64,000 nucleotides of DNA, from contig NZ_CP045296.1 in the NCBI RefSeq assembly GCF_009363095.1, positions 1 through 64,000 of the forward strand. Reading direction: 5' to 3'. Positions within the stretch are counted from its first letter, which is position 1. Each line of letters opens with the position of its first letter. The position numbers and the translations under genes were made by a program. The notes below the pieces were generated by a model. That model did not search any database, had not been told where the DNA came from, and worked only from the letters and a program-made list of their open reading frames with translations. This document shows positions 58,969 through 64,000 of this stretch, one piece after another. This stretch comes from Paenibacillus cellulositrophicus (lineage in GTDB: Bacteria; Bacillota; Bacilli; Paenibacillales; Paenibacillaceae).

Positions 58969-59135
58969 TTTTCCGTTGTTCGCAGCAATGGATGACTGGG
59001 CGGAAGTAGTGATCACAAAATAGCTGTTACTTTTACGCCCTATACGGTACTGAGGACACCAAGCACACTGTGCTTTTTTTCCGCACCACGCCTGCATTTT
59101 ATGCCACCTGCAAAAATTATCCAATCAAAAACTTT

Positions 59136-59149
59136 TGAAAGCGCTATTG
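59136..59149. promoter_or_regulatory. cre-like site overlapping the rbs promoter
   Basis: TGAAAGCGCTATTG agrees with the cre pattern TGWAARCGYTWWCA in the first twelve positions. It overlaps the first bases of the -35 element, where CcpA binding would block transcription when glucose is available. Confidence 0.6.
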
Positions 59150-59175
59150 TCAAACGCAAAGTGATGTGTTACTTT
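59147..59175 (+). promoter_or_regulatory. promoter of the rbs operon
   Basis: TTGTCA (59147-59152) and TACTTT (59170-59175) with a 17 bp spacer. Confidence 0.5.
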
Positions 59176-59178
59176 ATG

Positions 59179-59196
59179 TGTGTAACCGGTTCCACA
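59179..59196. promoter_or_regulatory. RbsR operator
   Basis: TGTGTAACCGGTTCCACA, a LacI-type palindrome around AACCGGTT, just after the -10 element and 20 bp before rbsR. Confidence 0.75.
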
Positions 59197-59216
59197 TTTC
59201 GAGGTGATAATTTCAG

Positions 59217-60197
59217 ATGGTAACGATTAAAGATGTAGCACGCCATGCAGGGGTTTCGGTTGCGACCGTATCCCGGTGCATTAATGAAACAGGATACGTA
59301 CACGCCGATACCCGCAAGAAAGTGGAAGACGCGGTTAGAGCGTTGAATTATGCGCCAAACGAGGTTGCAAGATCATTATACACACGCAAGTCGAAGCTGA
59401 TCGGACTTTTGCTGCCTGACATTACAAACCCTTACTTCCCGCAGTTGGCGCGGGGCGTGGAGGACGGCATGCAGGCTAACGAATTCCGCATCATTTTCGG
59501 CAATAGTGACGAGAACGAGCAGAAGGAACAGGAGTACATCCAGACCTTCATTCAAAATAACGTGGTCGGCGTCATCTCTTCAACCAACCGTCCGGACTCA
59601 GACATTTACGCTAAGCTGAACATCCCGGTCGTGTTTCTGGACCGTACGTCCAGCGACAGCCCGTCAGTGTACTCGGACGGACGCAAGGGCGGACGGCTGG
59701 CCGCTCAGGAAATGATCGCCCGCGGCAGCAAGCGGATCACGGTCCTGCGCGGACCCGTACATATCCGTCCCGCCCAGGACCGGTTCCAAGGCGCCGTGGA
59801 GGTACTTGAGGAAGCGGGGATCGACTACAACATCATTCAGACTTCGTCCTTTTCCTTTGCGGAAGCAGAGAGCTGGGCCAAAGAGCTGTTCGCCAAGCAT
59901 CTCGACACCGACGGGGTCATCGCCAGCAACGATATCGTGGCGACCGCCGTTTTGCATGAGGCTCAGCGTCTCGGCAAGCGGGTACCGGAGGATGTGCAGG
60001 TGATCGGTTTTGACGATATCCCGCTCAGCAGCCTGCTCTCCCCGTCGCTGTCAACGATCCGGCAGCCGGCCTACGATATGGGCAAGGAAGCGGCGCTGCT
60101 GCTGATCCGCCTGATCGAGCAGGGAAAAGTGGACAATCGAAATATACAACTGCCCGTATCTTTTGTAGAGCGGGATACGACCAGAAAGGTGGATTAA
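59217..60197 (+). CDS. rbsR: ribose operon repressor, LacI family
   Basis: 326 residues with an N-terminal LacI helix-turn-helix (TIKDVARHAGVSVATVSRCINETGYVHADTRKKVEDAVRALNY) and a sugar-binding core (GLLLPDITNPYFPQLARGVEDG ... VIGFDDIPLSSLLSPSLSTIRQPAYDMG). Genes for ribokinase and the ribose transporter follow directly, so it is RbsR. ATG 59217 has GAGGTGA upstream. It is probably the first gene of its own target operon and binds the palindrome at 59179. Confidence 0.93.
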   Translation: MVTIKDVARHAGVSVATVSRCINETGYVHADTRKKVEDAVRALNYAPNEVARSLYTRKSKLIGLLLPDITNPYFPQLARGVEDGMQANEFRIIFGNSDENEQKEQEYIQTFIQNNVVGVISSTNRPDSDIYAKLNIPVVFLDRTSSDSPSVYSDGRKGGRLAAQEMIARGSKRITVLRGPVHIRPAQDRFQGAVEVLEEAGIDYNIIQTSSFSFAEAESWAKELFAKHLDTDGVIASNDIVATAVLHEAQRLGKRVPEDVQVIGFDDIPLSSLLSPSLSTIRQPAYDMGKEAALLLIRLIEQGKVDNRNIQLPVSFVERDTTRKVD

Positions 60198-60198
60198 G

Positions 60199-61077
60199 AT
60201 GGCTATCATTTGCGTAATCGGAAGCTGTTCAATGGACCTGGTGGTGACATCGTCCAAACGTCCGGGAGCGGGGGAGACCGTTCTCGGCGAGAGCTTCAAA
60301 ACCGTGCCTGGAGGCAAAGGAGCCAACCAGGCGGTAGCGGCCGCCCGCCTTGGGGCGAGCGTTAGCATGATCGGCCGGGTGGGAGACGACCACTTTGGCG
60401 AAGCCATTTTGAACAATTTCCGAGCCAATGAAGTTTCTATAGACTATGTGGAACCGGTTACAGATATGGAAAGCGGAACGGCTCACATCGTGCTTGCCGA
60501 AGGGGACAACAGTATCGTTGTTGTTAAAGCAGCTAATGATGAGGTCACGCCGGCCTATATCGACAAGGCTGTACAAGCGATCACCGCCGCCGATATGGTG
60601 CTGATCCAGCAGGAAATCCCTGAAGAAACGGTGGAGCACGTGAGCCGGATCTGTGCCGAGCACGGCGTCCCTCTGCTGCTGAATCCGGCGCCGGCACGTC
60701 CGGTCAAGGACAAAGTGATCGAGAACGCGGCGTACATCACGCCGAATCAGCACGAAGCTGCGATCATGTTCGGCGAAGGCCGGGTATCCGAAGCGCTGCG
60801 CCGATATCCGAACAAGCTGTTCATTACCGAAGGCAGCAGCGGTGTACGTTATTTTGACGGACAGGAAGAGGTTGTGATTCCTTCCTACAAAGTCGAAGCC
60901 GTCGATACGACCGGCGCCGGAGATACCTTTAACGCGGCCTTTGCCGTGGCGCTGGCTGAAGGCAAGCCGATTGCGGACAGCGTCCGGTTCGCCAACCGTG
61001 CCGCTTCGCTGTCGGTCATGAAGTTCGGCGCGCAGGGCGGCATGCCGACACGTCAAGAAGTGGAGGAGAGCCTGTAA
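60199..61077 (+). CDS. rbsK: ribokinase
   Basis: 292 residues of the PfkB family. N-terminal CSMDLVV and the glycine-rich substrate segment GGKGANQAVAAARLGA, and the C-terminal ATP/anion-hole motif DTTGAGDTFNAAFAVAL with the catalytic aspartate, are intact. It phosphorylates ribose to ribose-5-phosphate in the cytoplasm. It starts 1 bp after rbsR and its stop overlaps the rbsD start (TAATG). Confidence 0.95.
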   Translation: MAIICVIGSCSMDLVVTSSKRPGAGETVLGESFKTVPGGKGANQAVAAARLGASVSMIGRVGDDHFGEAILNNFRANEVSIDYVEPVTDMESGTAHIVLAEGDNSIVVVKAANDEVTPAYIDKAVQAITAADMVLIQQEIPEETVEHVSRICAEHGVPLLLNPAPARPVKDKVIENAAYITPNQHEAAIMFGEGRVSEALRRYPNKLFITEGSSGVRYFDGQEEVVIPSYKVEAVDTTGAGDTFNAAFAVALAEGKPIADSVRFANRAASLSVMKFGAQGGMPTRQEVEESL

Positions 61078-61475
61078 TGAAAAAACATGGGATGCTGAAC
61101 AGTCACATTGCCAAAGTCCTCGCCGACCTCGGCCATACCGACACGATCGTCGTGGCCGATGTGGGCCTTCCCATCCCCGAAGGGGTCACCAAAATCGACC
61201 TCGCCCTGAAGCTTGGGAATCCGAGCTTTGAGGAGGTCGTGAGTTCCATCGCGGAGGACATGGAAATCGAAAAGGTCATCGTCGCCGCGGAAATGAAAAC
61301 GGATAACCCGGAAGCGCAAGCTTACATTGACCATACATTTGCGGATTGCCTGATTGAGGACGTGCCTCACGAACAGTTAAAAGCTTTGACCCGCACAGCC
61401 AAGGCGGTCATCCGGACCGGAGAAGCCAAGCCGTTCGCCAACTGCATTCTGCAATCCGGCGTCCATTTTGGATAA
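61077..61475 (+). CDS. rbsD: D-ribose pyranase
   Basis: 132 residues, the usual size. MKKHGMLNSHIAKVLADLGHTDTIVVADVGLPIP with the catalytic histidine, and AEMKTDNPEAQAYIDH are diagnostic. It turns beta-pyranose to beta-furanose ribose, the form used by ribokinase. ATG 61077 shares a base with the rbsK stop (TAATG); 15 bp separate it from rbsA. Confidence 0.95.
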   Translation: MKKHGMLNSHIAKVLADLGHTDTIVVADVGLPIPEGVTKIDLALKLGNPSFEEVVSSIAEDMEIEKVIVAAEMKTDNPEAQAYIDHTFADCLIEDVPHEQLKALTRTAKAVIRTGEAKPFANCILQSGVHFG

Positions 61476-61490
61476 AGAGGAGGAACCCTT

Positions 61491-62972
61491 ATGCACATAC
61501 AAATGCAAGGCATTTATAAATCCTTTGGCACCAACCACGTGCTGAGCGGTGTGGATTTTGAGCTTCGGGAAGGCGAAGTTCACGCCTTGATGGGGGAGAA
61601 CGGCGCCGGCAAGTCCACCCTGATGAACATTCTTATCGGTTTGCATCAGCGGGATGAGGGTGTCATCCGGATCGACGGCAAGGAGACGTATTTTCCAAAC
61701 CCGAAGGAAGCGGAAAAAGCGGGCATCGCTTTTATCCACCAGGAATTGAACATTTGGCCTGACATGACCGTCCTTGAAAACCTGTTTATCGGCAAGGAAA
61801 TGACCACGAAGTGGGGACTGCTCAGCACCAAACAAATGAAAACGCTGGCAAAGGCCCAATTCGACAAGCTGTCGGTAGACATCCCCTTCCAGCGTGAAGC
61901 CGGGGAGTGCTCGGTAGGCCAGCAGCAGATGATCGAAATCGCCAAGGCGCTCATGACCGACGCCAAAGTCATCGTCATGGACGAGCCGACGGCCGCGCTG
62001 ACCGAGCGGGAGATCCGCAAGCTGTTCGACGTCATTGCCGCCTTGAAAAAGGAAGGCGTTTCCATCGTCTATATTTCACACCGGATGGAAGAAATATTTG
62101 AAATCTGCGACCGGATCACCGTCATGCGCGACGGTAAAACGGTGGATACGAAGGACATACCGCATACCAACTTTGACGAAGTCGTGAAAAAAATGGTCGG
62201 TCGCGAGCTGACCGAGCGCTACCCGCAGCGGAACCCGTCGCCCGGCGATGTGGTGCTCGAAGTGAAGAACGCCACCCGCAAGGGGCTGTTCGAGAACGTC
62301 AGCTTCCAGGTGCGTTCCGGCGAGATTGTCGGCTTCTCCGGCCTGATGGGTTCGGGGCGGACCGAGATCATGCGCGCGCTGTTCGGGCTCGATCACTTGG
62401 ACAGCGGCGAAATATGGATTAAGGGCAAAAAAGCCCATATCCGCAAGCCTGACGATGCGGTCAAACGCGGCATCGGCTTTATTACCGAGGACCGGAAGGA
62501 TGAAGGGCTGCTGCTCGATTTTTCGATCCGGGAAAATATGGTTCTGCCAAGCTTGTCCGGCTTTACGTCCAAAGGCTTTATCAACGGGAAACGGGAAAAA
62601 GACTTCGTCGACATGCTGGTCAAACGGCTGCAGATCAAAACGCAGTCTGCGGAAACCGCGGCAGGCGACCTGTCGGGCGGTAACCAGCAAAAGGTCGTCA
62701 TCGCCAAATGGGTCGGCATCGGTCCGAAAGTGCTCATCCTGGACGAGCCGACACGCGGGGTCGACGTTGGGGCGAAGCGGGAAATTTACCAACTGATGAA
62801 CGAATTAACCGAACGCGGCGTTGCGATTATTATGGTTTCCTCCGAGCTGCCCGAGGTGCTGGGCATGAGCGACCGGATCCTGGTCGTCCATGAAGGCGAA
62901 ATCAGCGGGGAACTGAGCAGCGAAGAAGCCACGCAGGAAAAAATAATGACGTTAGCAACAGGAGGACAGTAA
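61491..62972 (+). CDS. rbsA: ribose ABC transporter ATPase
   Basis: 493 residues, two ATPase domains. The first has GENGAGKST, signature SVGQQQMIEIAKAL and VIVMDEPTAALT; the second has a degenerate Walker A (GLMGSGRTE), SGGNQQKVVIAKWV and LILDEPTRGVDVG. AAGAGGAGGAACCC precedes ATG 61491. It powers uptake with RbsC and RbsB. Confidence 0.95.
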   Translation: MHIQMQGIYKSFGTNHVLSGVDFELREGEVHALMGENGAGKSTLMNILIGLHQRDEGVIRIDGKETYFPNPKEAEKAGIAFIHQELNIWPDMTVLENLFIGKEMTTKWGLLSTKQMKTLAKAQFDKLSVDIPFQREAGECSVGQQQMIEIAKALMTDAKVIVMDEPTAALTEREIRKLFDVIAALKKEGVSIVYISHRMEEIFEICDRITVMRDGKTVDTKDIPHTNFDEVVKKMVGRELTERYPQRNPSPGDVVLEVKNATRKGLFENVSFQVRSGEIVGFSGLMGSGRTEIMRALFGLDHLDSGEIWIKGKKAHIRKPDDAVKRGIGFITEDRKDEGLLLDFSIRENMVLPSLSGFTSKGFINGKREKDFVDMLVKRLQIKTQSAETAAGDLSGGNQQKVVIAKWVGIGPKVLILDEPTRGVDVGAKREIYQLMNELTERGVAIIMVSSELPEVLGMSDRILVVHEGEISGELSSEEATQEKIMTLATGGQ

Positions 62973-62973
62973 C

Positions 62974-63942
62974 ATGACAACCATTCAAGACGCTAAAAAA
63001 CCAAAAGGCTTCCAACTATCGCAAGTGACGCAAAAGCTGGGCCCGCTGCTGGGGCTGATCATCCTGATCATCATCGTGTCGGTGCTGAATCCGAGCTTTT
63101 TGGAACCGCTTAACATTCTGAACCTACTCCGTCAGGTGTCGATCAACGCGCTTATCGCGTTTGGTATGACCTTCGTCATCTTGACAGGCGGCATCGATTT
63201 GTCCGTCGGTTCGATTCTTGCATTGTCCAGTGCGTTTGTCGCCAATATGCTGGTGTCGGGCTTTGATCCGATCCTGGCGATCATCATCGGCTGTCTTCTC
63301 GGCGGTGTGATGGGTATGGTGAACGGCCTGCTCATTACAAAAGGTAAAATGGCGCCGTTTATCGCGACACTGGCGACCATGACGGTATTCAGAGGCTTGA
63401 CGATGGTGTACACGGACGGTAACCCGATTACAGGACTTGGCGACAGCCGTCTGTTCCAGCTGTTCGGGCGCGGATACGAGCTCGGTATCCCGGTACCGGC
63501 GATCACGATGATCATTACGTTTGTGATTCTGTGGGTCATTCTTAATAAAACGCCATTTGGCCGTAAAACCTATGCCATCGGCGGTAACGAAAAAGCATCG
63601 ATCGTATCCGGTATCAAGGTACCGCGCGTAAAAATCATGATCTATTCCTTGGCAGGACTGCTGTCGGCTCTGGCCGGCGCTATCCTGACCTCCCGCCTGA
63701 ACTCGGCGCAGCCGACGGCGGGCACATCCTACGAGCTTGACGCCATCGCGGCGGTCGTCCTCGGCGGCACGAGCTTGTCCGGCGGACGTGGACGCATCGT
63801 CGGCACCCTGATCGGCGCGCTCATCATCGGTACATTGAACAACGGTCTGAATTTGCTCGGCGTTTCTTCCTTTTACCAAATGGTCGTCAAAGGGATCGTC
63901 ATTCTGATCGCCGTCCTGATCGACCGGAAGAAATCCGCATAA
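62974..63942 (+). CDS. rbsC: ribose ABC transporter permease
   Basis: 322 residues, eight to ten membrane helices. VSINALIAFGMTFVILTGGIDLSVGSILALSS and YAIGGNEKASIVSGIKVPRVKIMIYSLAGLLSALAGAI are hallmarks of the carbohydrate-uptake-2 permeases. It starts 1 bp after the rbsA stop (TAACATG), with ACAGGAGGACAGT ahead. Confidence 0.95.
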   Translation: MTTIQDAKKPKGFQLSQVTQKLGPLLGLIILIIIVSVLNPSFLEPLNILNLLRQVSINALIAFGMTFVILTGGIDLSVGSILALSSAFVANMLVSGFDPILAIIIGCLLGGVMGMVNGLLITKGKMAPFIATLATMTVFRGLTMVYTDGNPITGLGDSRLFQLFGRGYELGIPVPAITMIITFVILWVILNKTPFGRKTYAIGGNEKASIVSGIKVPRVKIMIYSLAGLLSALAGAILTSRLNSAQPTAGTSYELDAIAAVVLGGTSLSGGRGRIVGTLIGALIIGTLNNGLNLLGVSSFYQMVVKGIVILIAVLIDRKKSA

Positions 63943-63958
63943 GAAGGAGTAGATCATC

Positions 63959-64000
63959 ATGAAAAAATTAACGCTAATCGCAGCTGCACTCTTGTTGATT
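63959..64000 (+). CDS. rbsB: ribose-binding protein, first 14 codons
   Basis: ATG 63959 has AAGAAGGAGT upstream and encodes MKKLTLIAAALLLI, the start of a lipoprotein-type signal peptide. It runs off the window. Position after rbsC in the order rbsRKDAC makes rbsB the expected gene. Confidence 0.82.
   Translation, partial: MKKLTLIAAALLLI

Overview
The window reads as a chromosomal segment of a Paenibacillus-like member of the Bacillales (Firmicutes). The support is: strong AGGAGG-type ribosome binding sites with many GTG and TTG starts, a BceRS-BceAB-type module, LplB/LplC-type sugar ABC transporters next to AraC or GntR-LacI regulators, cre-like sites, a Bacillus-type Zur box, KhtTU, and U-tract hairpin terminators. 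No rRNA, tRNA, CRISPR or prophage was seen. The only mobile DNA recognised is a decayed IS1182-type element.

Layout. 1-1230: end of a DUF2625 gene and an unrecognised gene. 1390-7630: two zinc-starvation units, each behind a clear Zur palindrome. The first encodes a ZagA/YciC-type COG0523 GTPase, cysteine-poor ribosomal protein S14, a flavin oxidoreductase ending in a cysteine cluster, a FeoB-like GTPase-permease, a DUF3024 protein and a stand-alone AAA ATPase. The second encodes a 49-residue cysteine-depleted L33. Together they look like a zinc-sparing, zinc-acquisition and metallochaperone programme with several members not normally assigned to zinc, and this is the best candidate for an undescribed system. 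7770-13750: accessory and housekeeping genes (IS remnant, MORN-repeat secreted protein, VOC/ECF sigma/DinB operon, sulfurtransferase). 13970-19220: small zinc-ribbon protein, TauE-type exporter, NagZ-like GH3 lipoprotein, repeat protein, EamA transporter and divergent LysR regulator. 19320-25760: ABC exporter, two-component system and BceAB-type transporter, probably an antimicrobial-peptide or cell-envelope stress module.

25910-38000: a GH105 remnant, a degenerate rhodanese-like membrane protein, a flavin reductase/ArsR divergent pair, then a carbohydrate locus (GH88 unsaturated glucuronyl hydrolase, GH29 fucosidase, solute-binding lipoprotein, two permeases, membrane-anchored AraC regulator) fitted to an acidic, fucose-containing oligosaccharide. 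38080-42700: metal-export P-type ATPase with a histidine-rich loop behind a SmtB/ArsR-like operator, a CW_binding_2-like secreted protein, an ArsR/CadC-like repressor and a PCYCGC lipoprotein. 42890-47350: aldo-keto reductase, beta-lactamase-fold hydrolase, AraC regulator and divergent PhyH dioxygenase.

47590-54800: a second carbohydrate locus: GntR-LacI regulator, two permeases, binding lipoprotein and a 732-residue protein that looks like an unclassified glycoside hydrolase, with a palindrome and a cre site ahead of the transporter. 54800-58800: small membrane protein, KhtTU cation/proton antiporter and a YitT-like membrane protein with an overlapping leader ORF. 59130-64000: rbsRKDAC and the first codons of rbsB, with operator, cre and promoter packed together.
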